Notes: generated by a model from the letters alone, not told the origin. A stretch of DNA of 64,000 nt from Paenibacillus pini JCM 16418 (GCF_000576305.1 NZ_BAVZ01000001.1:124001-188000); one strand, 5' to 3'; shown: positions 1-9,360, numbered from the stretch's first letter. A program made the numbers and translations.

Positions 1-1630
1 AAATCGAAGTTATTTTGCAAAAATTGACAGCATTAGTTGGAGATCAAGCCGACCTGATTCTGTTTGATTTGGACTTGCTCGGTAATCTCGATTTCATCTT
101 CGCGAAAGCGCGGATTGCTCACGTCATGAAAGCATCCCAGCCAAGAATGAATGATCGAGGATATTTCAAGCTCAAAAAGGGTCGTCATCCTTTAATTGAT
201 ATGGATAAGGTCGTCCCGCTTGATGTCGAGCTGGGCAATTCATATACTTCTATTATTGTGACAGGGCCTAACACAGGTGGTAAGACGGTAACCCTAAAAA
301 CCATTGGACTTTTAAGTCTCATGCTATGTCGGGATTGTTCGTACCTGCAGAAGAGGGAAGTCAGCTGTGTGTATTTGATGCCATTTATGCCGATATTGGT
401 GACGAGCAAAGTATTGAGCAAAGCCTAAGTACATTCTCTAGCCATATGACTAATATTATTCGGATTCTGAAGCAGATGACATCCAAGAGCTTAGTGCTGC
501 TCGATGAAGTTGGAGCTGGTACAGATCCTGCGGAGGGTTCTGCGCTCGCTATTTCCATTCTGGAACATATTCATCGGACAGGTTGCCGAATGATCGCTAC
601 GACACATTACAGTGAGCTAAAGGCGTATGCATACGAACGCAAATCGGTTATTAATGCAAGTATGGAGTTCGATGTGAATACGTTAAGTCCAACATATCGT
701 CTATTGGTTGGTGTACCAGGACGAAGTAATGCATTTGCCATTGCTGAAAGACTGGGACTTCCAACAAGCATACTGGATTATGCTCGCGGAGAAGTAAAAG
801 AAGAGGATCAGCGTGTTGAGCATATGATCGCTTCACTTGAAGAGAATCGGTTAGGTGCAGAGAATGAACGAGAACAGGCGGAGAAACTTCGGCAAGAAGT
901 TGAAACTCTACGCACCTTGCATCAACAAGAGCTTGAGAAGTTGGAGCAACAGCGGGATAAGCTGATGGACAAAGCCAGTAAAGATGCCAAGGAAGTTATT
1001 GCTAAGGCTAGACGTGAAGCTGAACAAATTATTGGAGAGCTGCGCCAGCTGGCCAAAGAGGAAGGCGCCTCTGTTAAAGATCATAAGTTAATTGCTGCCC
1101 GTAAGCAGCTGGACGATGCGGAACCTACGCAGAAAAAGAAAGGCCCAACCAGAAATAAATCGAATGAGCCGCGAGCAATTGGACCAGGAGACGAAGTGAT
1201 GGTATACAGTTTGAACCAAAAAGGGCATGTCGTTGAACTTTCTGGTTCTAAAGAGGCCATGGTTCAGCTAGGTATTATGAAGATGAAAGTAAGTCTTGAT
1301 GATCTGGAGCTTGTTAAAGCGAATTCAAACGCAAATAAACCAGCTCAGCGAGTAGCGACTGTTGTTAAACGTACAAGAGATGAGCATGTCCGTAGCGAGC
1401 TTGATTTACGTGGTTCAAATTTGGAGGACGCTATAATTGAAGTAGATCGATTTATTGATGAGGCGTTTCTTGCGAATCTAGGTCAGGTGTATTTGATCCA
1501 CGGCAAAGGAACAGGGATTTTGCGGACGGGGATTGCGGAATACATGCGTAAGCATAAACATATCAAGAGTTATCGCCTAGGTAATTATAACGAGGGCGGG
1601 GCAGGCGTTACAGTTGCCGAGTTGAAGTAA
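1..1630 (+). CDS. mutS2: MutS2-family endonuclease/ATPase, 5'-truncated by the window edge and frameshifted
   Basis: MutS2 binds branched DNA or collided ribosomes; it is an ABC-type ATPase with a C-terminal Smr nuclease domain. The open frame already runs from base 3, so the N-terminal part lies outside the window. Visible: Walker A GPNTGGKT near base 262, Walker B LVLLDEVGAGTDP near 495, a long charged coiled coil (about 790-1090), and a C-terminal Smr domain with LDLRG and the LIHGKGTGILR motif. The frame breaks at about 323: upstream ends ...GLLSLM and downstream resumes MSGLFVPAEEGS. Restoring one G (atg-ct to atg-gct) rejoins the conserved sequence, so I treat this as one gene. Downstream small genes follow closely and could be cotranscribed. 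Confidence 0.93.
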
Positions 1631-1655
1631 CATTTCCGAACAGGATGTGAGAATA

Positions 1656-2075
1656 ATGAAAAGTATGGTTGATCAAATGCTTTCTCATCCCCTTGGGATT
1701 CTGGTTGGATATTTTTCTGTAGCGATTGTAGGTTTAATCGTGTTTCTCTCTTGTTTTGAGCTGGTAGCTCGTTATAAGTGCTGGAATGAGATTGGTCGAG
1801 GAAATATCGCTGCAGCTTTGGCGACAGGAGGCAAAATTTTTGGGATATGCAATGTCCTTAGGTATAGTATCGAAGCCAAAACATCTGTTTTTGACACGAT
1901 GAAGTGGTCACTTTTTGGATTTGTTCTGTTATTTATTGCTTATATTTTGTATGAATTTCTAACTCCAGTCTTCTCTGTTGACAATGAGATTATAAAGGAT
2001 AATCGTGCCGTAGGACTCATTTCGATGTTCATCCCGGTTGCCTTATCTTATGTCATTGGGGCATGTATTTTTTAG
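1656..2075 (+). CDS. DUF350 family integral membrane protein
   Basis: About 139 residues, strongly hydrophobic, with about four predicted membrane segments (roughly residues 10-33, 45-65, 72-97, 110-137). The overall pattern fits the DUF350/YshE-like family, whose biochemical role is not established. An ATG at 1656 is preferred over the in-frame GTG at 1647 because AGGATG at 1642-1647 is properly spaced from 1656. It follows mutS2 by 25 bases and precedes a tiny membrane ORF and a zinc-ribbon gene in the same direction, suggesting one transcription unit ending at the hairpin near 2760. Confidence 0.7.
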   Translation: MKSMVDQMLSHPLGILVGYFSVAIVGLIVFLSCFELVARYKCWNEIGRGNIAAALATGGKIFGICNVLRYSIEAKTSVFDTMKWSLFGFVLLFIAYILYEFLTPVFSVDNEIIKDNRAVGLISMFIPVALSYVIGACIF

Positions 2076-2084
2076 GGGGAACCG

Positions 2085-2165
2085 ATGAAGAATCTGGTAA
2101 GAATATTATTTGCTGCTGCTGTTGTTTTTTTATTTGTAGGCGTTATTTATTTAATGAAACATTAG
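2085..2165 (+). CDS. 26-residue single-pass membrane peptide (hypothetical)
   Basis: ATG at 2085 follows AGGGGGA (2074-2080) at good spacing and encodes 26 residues: a short MKNLVR head, a continuous hydrophobic stretch (ILFAAAVVFLFVGVIYL) and an MKH tail before TAG at 2163-2165. It lies between the DUF350 gene and the zinc-ribbon gene with only 9-12 bases on each side, which fits an operon member. I do not recognise a family. It could be a real small membrane protein or an unselected frame in a tight intergenic gap. Confidence 0.5.
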   Translation: MKNLVRILFAAAVVFLFVGVIYLMKH

Positions 2166-2177
2166 GAGATGGAACAT

Positions 2178-2729
2178 ATGGAAACAACTTTATGCCCATG
2201 GTGTCAAACCGAAATTGTATGGGATGAGGAGATCGGCCCAGAAGAAGAATGTCCGTATTGTCACAATGAGCTAAATGAATATCGCACCATTAGTATTCCT
2301 CTGCAGCCTGATGCAGGACAGTCTAATTCACCAGCAGAAGTGGTAGCTGAAGAGGAACAGGATGCGGAAGAGGATGACTGGCAAGATGATGACGTGCAAA
2401 CCGTCCCAGCCTTCCCTTCATTGAATCAGTATGAGAATAGTCATGATTTGCTTCATTATGAGGCGTCTGTTGAAAAAGTAATGGAAGAACAGCTTGAGGT
2501 TCCAGAGTGCCCTCATTGCCGTCATTATATGTTCCTAGCAGGAACTCAGCAGGTAAATGAGCAAATGTTTATTCCAAAAGAATATGCTGCCATACAAGCT
2601 CCAATGTTAGAAACACCTTTTGAGCTGAATATGTACATTTGTTCAGGGTGTTTCCAAGTTCAATATAACTTGGCTGACGCAGACCGTTTACGTATTATTG
2701 AAAATTTAAGTCGTAATCTGGAGGAATAG
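2178..2729 (+). CDS. Zinc-ribbon protein with acidic linker
   Basis: About 183 residues. Two pairs of Cys motifs are visible: CPWC...CPYC at the N-terminus and CPHC...CSGC in the C-terminal third, each set fitting a zinc ribbon. Between them is a very acidic linker (EEEQDAEEDDWQDDD). The in-frame ATG at 2169 abuts the AGGAG site, so ATG 2178 is the better start (9-base spacing). The downstream hairpin at 2758-2789 ends the unit. Function unknown; cytosolic, probably a nucleic-acid- or protein-binding adaptor. Confidence 0.65.
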   Translation: METTLCPWCQTEIVWDEEIGPEEECPYCHNELNEYRTISIPLQPDAGQSNSPAEVVAEEEQDAEEDDWQDDDVQTVPAFPSLNQYENSHDLLHYEASVEKVMEEQLEVPECPHCRHYMFLAGTQQVNEQMFIPKEYAAIQAPMLETPFELNMYICSGCFQVQYNLADADRLRIIENLSRNLEE

Positions 2730-2757
2730 TCATTCCCAGATGTTCTATTTGAATTCA

Positions 2758-2789
2758 AATACCCCTAGCCAGCGCTAGGGGTATTTTTG
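2758..2789 (+). terminator. Rho-independent terminator
   Basis: Perfect 12-bp stem AATACCCCTAGC / GCTAGGGGTATT with a 4-base loop followed by Ts. It ends the mutS2-zinc ribbon unit; the stem lies between convergent genes and could also serve the oxidoreductase on the minus strand. Confidence 0.85.
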
Positions 2790-2808
2790 TAACACATCAA
2801 GCATGATC

Positions 2809-4062
2809 TCACTGCTTGGCAGGTATATTGTTCTCTGGCTTAGGGGGAGAAGGCTTAGAGGTACGTGTTAACGAGAACATTTCCATTTCAGGACGATGAG
2901 TACCTGTTACTTCATCTGCAAGCAGCTGAGCAGCCATCATACTGTATACCGTTCCGTTGCCGCCATAACCCTCAAGAAAATAGCAATTAGGGTATTTCGG
3001 GTGAGTGCCGATCATCGGAAGTCCGTCATGAGTCGAGCCAAATATAGATGACCAAGCGTAGTCTATTTTCAAATCTTTATAATTAGGAAATAAGGATTGA
3101 ATCTCCTCGAGAAGAAGCTCACTTCGGCGTATAAGTCGGATTTCGCGTTCTTCTGGTGTGCGTAGAGTCTCGTCCAATCCTCCAGCAACAATCCGTCCTT
3201 CGGGCGTCGTTCTGATATAGAAGTAAGGTCGCTCTGTTTCCCAAATCAGACAACGCTCATGCCATTCGGATAAATCCTCAACGGGATTCGTAACAATGGC
3301 ATAGGTTGTTTCCAAAACCGCATTTCGGTCTGTTTTGAACTCCTGTGTCTCATATCCCATGGCAAATATGACGCGTTTCGCATGAATACGGTTGGATTTG
3401 GTATGACAGATGACTCCATCTTCAAGATATTCATAGCTTACGATTTCAGAATGCTCATAAATTTTCACGCCTTTCTGAGCAGCCGTCGCGCTTAGAGCGT
3501 GAACCATACGATAAGGATTAACCTCCGCATCACCATGTGTATAGAGCGCAGCACTTTTTGAGAATGGAAAAGCTGACTCGATTTTCTCCTTATCCCAATA
3601 TTCCGCATCAAATCCATATTTCACTAGGTTATCGTATTCTGCTTTGAGCATGGGAACATCTTCTTCTGTGGTAGCGAAATAAAGGCTGCTGCGAGGGATT
3701 AGCTGCGGGTCCAGAACAAGTTTGTCTTTGACAGCAATGAGCTCAGTCATGGCGTCACGGCATAATTTGTAAAAGCTGACAGCAGTCTCTTCACCAAACG
3801 TATTGATTAACGCAGTTAATGACTTGTCATTGGAAAATTGGAGCAATCCTGTGTTCGCTGATGAACTGCCATTCCCTACTTCATTCTTTTCCACCAAGAC
3901 AGTGTCAATATTTCGTTCCGATAGAACATGTGCTAACAACGCGCCGCCCATACCGCCGCCTATAATTAGACAATCGCATGACAAATCCTCTTCGAGTTCG
4001 GGATATTGTGGAGCAGGGTTTAGTGTGTTTGGCCAAGCCAAATTACCGTTATTGAGAATCAT
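2809..4062 (-). CDS. FAD-dependent oxidoreductase (DAO family, glycine/D-amino-acid oxidase-like)
   Basis: 417 residues. An N-terminal Rossmann dinucleotide motif (LIIGGGMGGALLA, about residues 31-43) is followed by the acidic end of strand 2 (TVLVEKNEVGNGSSSANTG), typical of DAO-fold oxidases that transfer electrons from an amine substrate to FAD. The C-terminus has the conserved GLPMIG and EGYGGNG elements that close the flavin site. A good ribosome site (AAGGAG, minus strand) precedes the ATG at 4062. It is a lone gene between convergent and divergent neighbours. Substrate cannot be told from sequence; sarcosine, glycine or another secondary amine are possible. Confidence 0.8.
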   Translation of the reverse strand: MILNNGNLAWPNTLNPAPQYPELEEDLSCDCLIIGGGMGGALLAHVLSERNIDTVLVEKNEVGNGSSSANTGLLQFSNDKSLTALINTFGEETAVSFYKLCRDAMTELIAVKDKLVLDPQLIPRSSLYFATTEEDVPMLKAEYDNLVKYGFDAEYWDKEKIESAFPFSKSAALYTHGDAEVNPYRMVHALSATAAQKGVKIYEHSEIVSYEYLEDGVICHTKSNRIHAKRVIFAMGYETQEFKTDRNAVLETTYAIVTNPVEDLSEWHERCLIWETERPYFYIRTTPEGRIVAGGLDETLRTPEEREIRLIRRSELLLEEIQSLFPNYKDLKIDYAWSSIFGSTHDGLPMIGTHPKYPNCYFLEGYGGNGTVYSMMAAQLLADEVTGTHRPEMEMFSLTRTSKPSPPKPENNIPAKQ

Positions 4063-4215
4063 AATGAACTACACTCCTTCGTGTATATTAGTATTGGTAT
4101 TGATGCGAATTCAGTAACAGGAAATTCAAGGGATAAACTTACGTTCTTTACATAAAAGAAATATGCCCGGACATAATACACTCCGTGTTCATTATTTCTT
4201 AGGAGGGATTTCCTT

Positions 4216-4452
4216 ATGCAATCTATGCAGATGCAGGCCATCACAGGTAAGGAACTGGAGTATATTGTCGATTCAATCTCCAATGAGGATTTGTTAATTA
4301 AACAATGCGCAGCATCAGCAGCTACCACACAAAATGTTCAAATTCAACAAGCGCTGCAGAAATACATCCATACCCTAGACCAGCATTTGAATATGTTGAC
4401 TCAGGCAATGCAGCAACATCAGCCATTGGCACCTGCGCAGCCACAACAATAA
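4216..4452 (+). CDS. Small spore-coat-associated-like protein (hypothetical)
   Basis: 78 residues, Gln-rich and helical, with an AGGAGGG site 9 bases before ATG. The motif pattern KELEYIVDSISNEDLLIKQ resembles the beginning of CotF-like coat proteins, and the next gene downstream is a CotF-like protein only 24 bases away. The C-terminal tail is Gln/Pro-rich. I infer a sporulation-related pair; the family assignment of this one is weak. Confidence 0.5.
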   Translation: MQSMQMQAITGKELEYIVDSISNEDLLIKQCAASAATTQNVQIQQALQKYIHTLDQHLNMLTQAMQQHQPLAPAQPQQ

Positions 4453-4476
4453 GCGAAGCTAAGGAGGCAGAAACGA

Positions 4477-4872
4477 ATGAACATGACTCAAAACAACTCA
4501 GCTTTCATGCAGGATGAGGATTTACTGTATACTATTTTGGCTGACCTGAAGCGAACCGTTAGAGAGTATACGACGGCGACCACTGAATCTTCTTGTCCTT
4601 CTATACGTCAATTGTTTACTCAGTTGACCAACGAAACATTAACAATGCAGGGTGAATTGTTCAATTTAATGAAACAGCTGAATATGTATTCAACGTCTTC
4701 TAGTGCGCTGCGTCAAGATATCGATAAACAAATACAAGACGCCAAAAACACCATGCAAAAAACGAATCAATTCGTTTCACAAAAGTTAAGTTCAATTGGG
4801 AATGGGAGCTATAACCCTTCTTTCCATATTCCTGAGCAACCCAATATTCATCAAAACCATACTTTGAATTAA
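4477..4872 (+). CDS. CotF-like spore coat protein
   Basis: 131 residues, all-helical. The sequence DEDLLYTILADLKRTVREY followed by a second helix (PSIRQLFTQLTNETLTMQGELFNLMKQ) matches the layout of Coat_F domain proteins, which are ferritin-like helical proteins of the spore coat. AAGGAGG lies 9 bases before the ATG. It follows the 78-residue gene at 24 bases, and a strong terminator follows it. Probably expressed late in the mother cell, although I cannot identify a sigma-K promoter with confidence. Confidence 0.65.
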   Translation: MNMTQNNSAFMQDEDLLYTILADLKRTVREYTTATTESSCPSIRQLFTQLTNETLTMQGELFNLMKQLNMYSTSSSALRQDIDKQIQDAKNTMQKTNQFVSQKLSSIGNGSYNPSFHIPEQPNIHQNHTLN

Positions 4873-4907
4873 CCGTAGTTTCGGTGTAATGAAGCATGGA
4901 CCCAGTC

Positions 4908-4949
4908 AACCGTCTCTATTTCGGCCCACGCCGAAGAGACGGTTTTTCT
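4908..4949 (+). terminator. Rho-independent terminator
   Basis: Long stem AACCGTCTCT ... AGAGACGGTT with an inner TCGGC/GCCGA pair, followed by TTTTTC. Ends the coat-protein pair. Confidence 0.88.
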
Positions 4950-4977
4950 TTGCATGCTACTTAAATTATTGTAGAAT
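4950..4977 (+). promoter_or_regulatory. Candidate sigma-A promoter for the Lrp-aminotransferase pair
   Basis: TTGCAT (4950-4955), 16-base spacer, TAGAAT (4972-4977), about 75 bases before the Lrp start. Moderate match only. Confidence 0.4.
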
Positions 4978-5053
4978 TAGTAATAATCTATTTTTGCAGG
5001 TAGATGTAAGAAAGGGATAACATTGGCCTGCGAGATGAAGCTGGAGGATGTTT

Positions 5054-5554
5054 ATGAGAGAACTTACTGATTTGAAAATGAAAGTATTGGATCTTTTGAA
5101 TGAAGATGCACGGCGGTCTCCAGCGCTCCTGTCTACTCTCTTGGGTGTTGGAGAAGATGAAGTTAAAGCAGTAATCGCAGAGCTAGAGGAAGATCATGTT
5201 ATTGTAAAATATGCTGCCGTTGTCAATTGGAGTAAGATTGAGGATGAAACGGTTACGGCACTGATTGAGGTGCAAATCACACCAGAGCGTGGACGTGGAT
5301 TTGAAGGTATTGCGGAGCGAATTTATTTGTATCCACAGGTTAAATCCGTATATTTGATGTCAGGTGCTTATGATTTGTTGGTTGAAGTGGAAGGACGTAA
5401 CCTGCGTGAGGTTGCTAATTTCGTTTCAGAGAAGCTCTCACCTATCGATTCTGTGTTATCGACGAAAACCAATTTTATATTAAAGAAATATAAACAAGAC
5501 GGCATTATTTTTGAGGAACATGAAGAAGATAACCGTCTCATGATCTCACCGTAA
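5054..5554 (+). CDS. Lrp/AsnC family transcriptional regulator
   Basis: About 166 residues: an N-terminal winged helix-turn-helix (residues 5-55, LNEDARRSPALLSTLLGVGEDEVKAVI) and a C-terminal RAM/ACT-like ligand-binding domain (residues 65-150, with VKSVYLMSGAYDLLVEVEG). ATG 5054 is chosen over ATG 5048 because GGAGG ends immediately before 5048 and is correctly spaced from 5054. The next gene, an aminotransferase, starts 13 bases downstream; the same Lrp-aminotransferase pairing occurs in Bacillus (yugG-yugH), so the regulator probably controls this aminotransferase in response to an amino acid. Confidence 0.88.
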   Translation: MRELTDLKMKVLDLLNEDARRSPALLSTLLGVGEDEVKAVIAELEEDHVIVKYAAVVNWSKIEDETVTALIEVQITPERGRGFEGIAERIYLYPQVKSVYLMSGAYDLLVEVEGRNLREVANFVSEKLSPIDSVLSTKTNFILKKYKQDGIIFEEHEEDNRLMISP

Positions 5555-5567
5555 AGGAAGATGTGTC

Positions 5568-6781
5568 ATGAACGTGATGAATGAACAAACCAAGTCCCAA
5601 GACGTTAAGTCAATGAATTCTTATTTAGCTCCACGTGTTAGAGATATACCACCGTCTGGCATACGTAAATTTTTTGATTTAGCGAGCGGTAATAAAGATG
5701 TGATTACCCTTGGTGTAGGGGAACCGGATTTCGTTACCCCTTGGCATGTGCGTGAAGCCTGTGTATTTTCACTTGAGCGGGGGCGCACGGCTTATACATC
5801 GAATGCAGGGATGATTGAACTTCGGGAAGCGATTGCCTCATATTTATATGACAGTTTTGCAGTCTCTTACGATGCTAAGGATCAAATTCTAGTAACGGTA
5901 GGCGGTAGTGAAGCTATTGATTTGGCTTTAAGAGCCTGATCGCTCCTGGAGATGAAATTCTGATTCCTGAGCCTTGTTATGTTTCGTATTCTCCTATTAC
6001 CTCAATTGGAGGCGGAGTTACGGTTGGTATCGAGACATTCGCAGAGGATGATTTCAAGCTTACTGCTGAAATGCTAGAAGCTAAGATTTCGCCTAAATCC
6101 AAAATACTGATTCTTTGTTATCCGAGTAATCCAACCGGTGCGATTATGACTTATGAAGATTGGCTTCCGATCGCTAAGGTTGTTGAGAAGCATGATTTAA
6201 TTGTAATCGCAGATGAGATATACGCTGAGCTTACGTATGGACAGAAGCATGTAAGCTTTGCCTCTATACCTGGAATGATGGATCGGACAATTCTAGTAAG
6301 CGGCTTTTCCAAAGCTTTTGCAATGACTGGATGGCGTATGGGATACGCTTGTGCACATCCTGACCTCATCGCAGCCATGTATAAGATTCATCAATACACA
6401 GTAATGTGTGCACCGGTTATGGGCCAAGTCGCTGCTCTGGAAGCTCTCACGCCTACGGGGCTAGAAGAGAAGGATCGCATGATGGAATCGTATAATCAGC
6501 GTCGGCGTCTTATCGTTCAAGGGTTAGAGCAAATTGGACTTACTTGTCACGAGCCTAAAGGGGCGTTCTACGCTTTCCCAAGTATAGTGTCTACAGGGCT
6601 ATCATCGAATGAATTTGCAGAACGTTTACTTCTAGAAGCTAAGGTAGCAGCTGTGCCAGGAACCGCATTTGGTTCTAGCGGAGAAGGGTTCCTTCGTTGT
6701 TCTTATGCGACTTCTGTAATTCAGTTAAATGAAGCATTGGATCGAATTGGGCAATTTGTGAATAAACTGAAAAATGGCTAA
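5568..6781 (+). CDS. Class I/II PLP-dependent aminotransferase (frameshifted)
   Basis: About 404 residues when rejoined. A fold-type I aminotransferase that moves an amino group between an amino acid and a 2-oxoacid. Visible: the N-terminal GVGEPDF substrate motif, CYPSNPTG, the cofactor aspartate region (IVIADEIYAELTYG), the Schiff-base lysine in SGFSKAFAMTGWRMGY, and the C-terminal RCSYA arginine that binds the carboxylate. The frame breaks at about 5937: GCC-TGA becomes GCC-TTG-ATC (A-L-I-A-P-G-D-E) if one T is restored. Downstream of the Lrp regulator, like yugH. No degenerated residues are seen, so a sequencing error is more likely than a pseudogene. Confidence 0.88.
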
Positions 6782-6846
6782 TTTATGAATTATCTTGTTT
6801 TTTTGTGTTAATTGGAAAAATTTTCACTTTTATTTATTATTTTGTA

Positions 6847-6855
6847 TGCTATAAT
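6847..6855 (+). promoter_or_regulatory. Extended -10 promoter element
   Basis: TGCTATAAT forms an extended -10 about 40 bases before the Spo0E-like gene. The -35 region is not clear, as is common with extended -10 promoters. Confidence 0.4.
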
Positions 6856-6893
6856 TCTACTTTAGAAGCTAGATCAGAATCTTCAAGGAGGGA

Positions 6894-7163
6894 ATGCCTT
6901 TGTTTTGTGCTGGATATGATTTACCTACGTACCGCGGTAGCTATACCGCCGAAGGCAGTAACCAAGGTAGATGGACAACCAAAACAGAAAATGCTGTAAA
7001 AAATATCTCCCTGGAAGATGAAATTTTGATGCTTCGTAAGAAGATGGAACAAATTTTTATGCAAGAACAATCCTTTACTTCTGAGATTGTCATTGAAATT
7101 AGTAGTCTTCTTGATCTGAAGATCAATGAATATATGAAATCAAATCCAAAGAAAAAATGCTAA
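6894..7163 (+). CDS. Spo0E-like aspartyl-phosphate phosphatase (sporulation regulator)
   Basis: 89 residues. The C-terminal half has the short two-helix Spo0E layout (ILMLRKKMEQIFMQ ... SEIVIEISSLLDLKINEYM), with SSLLD in place of the usual SQELD phosphatase motif. Spo0E proteins dephosphorylate Spo0A-P and delay sporulation. The N-terminal 40 residues (CAGYDLPTYRGSYTAEGSNQG) are an unrelated extension. AAGGAGGG precedes the ATG by 4 bases and a terminator follows at once, so it is monocistronic. Because the catalytic SQELD Gln is not present, activity is uncertain. Confidence 0.6.
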   Translation: MPLFCAGYDLPTYRGSYTAEGSNQGRWTTKTENAVKNISLEDEILMLRKKMEQIFMQEQSFTSEIVIEISSLLDLKINEYMKSNPKKKC

Positions 7164-7176
7164 ATGATTTTGAATT

Positions 7177-7203
7177 GACCCCAGTAGGGGTCTTCTTTTT
7201 TTT
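7177..7203 (+). terminator. Rho-independent terminator
   Basis: GACCCC-AGTA-GGGGTC stem followed by a long T run. Confidence 0.88.
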
Positions 7204-7256
7204 CATGTGCTTGGTTATGATATATTGAATGTATCATACATAAGGGGGAACCGCGT

Positions 7257-7793
7257 TTGAAGCAATGGATGAAGCTGTTGATGGTGTTTGCGGTTGTATT
7301 ACTAGTAGCGGGCTGCGGACAAGATGATGATAAACGGACGGTGTTTATGATCGACGAACATTCGGATCCGGTACAGGCATATAAGCAGATTGAGGACAAG
7401 ATGCAAGATAAGCTTGGCACAACACTTAAAGTAGAGGTATCAGCGAGTCCAATGTACAATCCTCAGAAATTAATGGTAGAATACGCTGCTGGCGGTCATA
7501 GTATCGTTATTTTGCCTGAAGAGGATATGAAGAATTATGCCAAGCTAGGTGGACATTTGCCGCTTGATAAATATTTTGATCCTAAGAAATATCCAGATGG
7601 CGTGTTTGCTAGTAATGAGGTTAGAGATGACAAAACGGTAGATACTACAGAGCATTTATACGGTATCCCCGTTAAGCAAATGAAGCTTTTTATAGATGCT
7701 AAATATACGCCAGAGCAATTGTATGCGACGATTCCCGTTGCAGCGCCTTCGGTTGATGATGCAGTGAAGATGCTTAAAGCATTAACAGAATAA
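7257..7793 (+). CDS. Lipoprotein of unknown function
   Basis: 178 residues beginning at TTG 7257, with AAGGGGGA upstream. A lipoprotein signal is clear: positively charged start, hydrophobic core, then LLVAGC with the lipidated Cys at about residue 20, so the protein is anchored on the outer face of the membrane. The rest is hydrophilic with no motif I recognise. It precedes the cobalamin adenosyltransferase by only 24 bases and may be cotranscribed with it, but the link is not informative about function. Confidence 0.7.
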   Translation: MKQWMKLLMVFAVVLLVAGCGQDDDKRTVFMIDEHSDPVQAYKQIEDKMQDKLGTTLKVEVSASPMYNPQKLMVEYAAGGHSIVILPEEDMKNYAKLGGHLPLDKYFDPKKYPDGVFASNEVRDDKTVDTTEHLYGIPVKQMKLFIDAKYTPEQLYATIPVAAPSVDDAVKMLKALTE

Positions 7794-7817
7794 AAGATAG
7801 AGGTGGGTTTTACTCAG

Positions 7818-8389
7818 ATGAAAGTATATACTCGTACAGGCGATAAGGGCGAAACATCTGTCATTGGTGGACGCGTGTTAAAAGACGATGATCAGGTAGA
7901 AGCCTACGGAACCATCGATGAACTAAATGGTTTTGTCGGACAGGCCATAAGTATGATGGATGATGAACATTTTGCAGACCTGAAAGCAGAGTTACTTGAA
8001 ATCCAACATGAGCTGTTTGATTGCGGGGCTGATCTCGCATTTGTTACTTTAAGTGAAGGTAAATTTAAAGTGCATCCTGAGATGGTCGAAAGGTTGAACA
8101 GTGGATGGATATACATGAGGAAGGTAACCCAGCGCTTGAGAAGTTTATTCTTCCTGGAGGATCATTATTGTCGTCCACACTTCATGTATGCCGTACAGTT
8201 TGCCGCCGCGCCGAACGCCGGGTGGTTACGCTTGGTCAACATAAAGAAATTAACGCTGATGTGACACGTTATCTGAATCGCCTCTCAGACTACTTCTTTG
8301 TCATCGCTCGTACCGCCAATGTCCGTAGTGGAGTGGCTGATATTGAGTATGTTCGTAGTCAGAATGTATTTAGCAGCAAGAAGAAATGA
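7818..8389 (+). CDS. PduO-type cob(I)alamin adenosyltransferase (frameshifted)
   Basis: Transfers the adenosyl group from ATP to cob(I)alamin to make coenzyme B12. The N-terminal MKVYTRTGDKGETSVIGG ATP-binding loop and AYGTIDELN are diagnostic, as is the C-terminal CRRAERRVV arginine helix and LNRLSDYFFVIAR. ATG 7818 is preferred to GTG 7803 (it gives the conserved start and suits AGAGGTGGG). The frame breaks near 8096: restoring one G (ttg-aac to ttg-gaa-cag) gives VERLEQWIDIHEEGNPALEKF. About 190 residues when repaired. Its stop overlaps the start of the next gene (ATGA), suggesting translational coupling. Confidence 0.9.
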
Positions 8390-9360
8390 GTAACTATTAT
8401 GCACCAATCTCATACGTAGTTTCGGAGGCAGAAGATGGCTGGCTGCTCAAAACGGTATTAAATCGCAAACTAGGTGTCTCACGTAAGCTGCTCTCTCGTA
8501 TTAAGCAAACGGAGAAAGGGGTCACTTTAAACGGTGAGCGCGTCTACATTAGCGTGTCTGTGACATGTGGAGATGTAGTGGAAATCCGCATGGAGCGCGA
8601 AGTGTCTGATGATATTTTGCCACAGCCTATTCCATTTGAAATTCTATATGAAGATGAACATATTCTAGTTGTGAACAAAGCTGCGGGTATTATCGTACAC
8701 CCTACTCAAGGACATTACACGAACACATTGGCGAATGGCGTTGTGCATTATTGGGCGGAAAAAGGTGAACGATTTCGCTTCCGTGCCGTGCATCGGTTGG
8801 ATCAAGAAACGTCGGGCGTACTGGTAATCGCCAAAAATCCTTATGTGCATCAGCACATTTCTGAGCAAATGGCGGAGAATAAAGTGGATAAAATATACAA
8901 GGCTTTTGTTCATGGAACGCCTTCTCCTCGGGAAGGGATCATGAATGGCCCTATTGATCGCGATCCTGATGAGCCACATCGCCGAATTGTAACGCCTGAT
9001 GGGTATCCATCCGTGACGCATTATAAGTTGTTGCAGCGCTTCGTATCTGCTTCTTGTGTACAGCTGAAGCTGGAGACGGGCAGAACCCATCAGATCCGTG
9101 TGCATATGACAAGCCTTGGCTGTCCGCTTATTGGGGATACATTCTATAAACATCCACTCTATGCAACTAGCAATGATGGTAATGCTACTGAGCTGGAATC
9201 TATAGTGAAGCTAGATTGTCTAATTTCTAGGCAGGCACTACATGCTTCACAGCTATCTCTACAGCATCCCATTACGAAAGAAGAGATGACGTTCCTTGCC
9301 CCTCTTCCGGAAGATATGCGTCATTTGCAGGAGAAATTAAGCCCACTAGCTGAGGAATAG
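8386..9360 (+). CDS. RluA-family RNA pseudouridine synthase
   Basis: 324 residues. Converts specific uridines in rRNA or tRNA to pseudouridine. N-terminal S4-like RNA-binding region (LNRKLGVSRKLLSRIKQTEKGVTLNGE), then the catalytic motif HRLDQETSGVLVIAKN containing the essential aspartate, and the C-terminal RTHQIRVHM motif. Starts at ATG 8386 overlapping the previous stop by 4 bases. Which uridine it modifies cannot be read from the sequence; it resembles RluD-type members. Confidence 0.92.
   Translation: MSNYYAPISYVVSEAEDGWLLKTVLNRKLGVSRKLLSRIKQTEKGVTLNGERVYISVSVTCGDVVEIRMEREVSDDILPQPIPFEILYEDEHILVVNKAAGIIVHPTQGHYTNTLANGVVHYWAEKGERFRFRAVHRLDQETSGVLVIAKNPYVHQHISEQMAENKVDKIYKAFVHGTPSPREGIMNGPIDRDPDEPHRRIVTPDGYPSVTHYKLLQRFVSASCVQLKLETGRTHQIRVHMTSLGCPLIGDTFYKHPLYATSNDGNATELESIVKLDCLISRQALHASQLSLQHPITKEEMTFLAPLPEDMRHLQEKLSPLAEE

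Noticed and set aside
6805..6999. 64-codon frame upstream of the Spo0E-like gene
   Set aside because: Overlaps the promoter and the better-supported gene; no ribosome site.
7160..7459. 99-codon reverse-strand frame over the lipoprotein start
   Set aside because: Antisense shadow of the lipoprotein gene and its upstream terminator; low-complexity Ser/Thr composition.
8665..9153. 162-codon reverse-strand frame inside the pseudouridine synthase gene
   Set aside because: Shadow of a conserved gene; no start signal and no recognisable domain.
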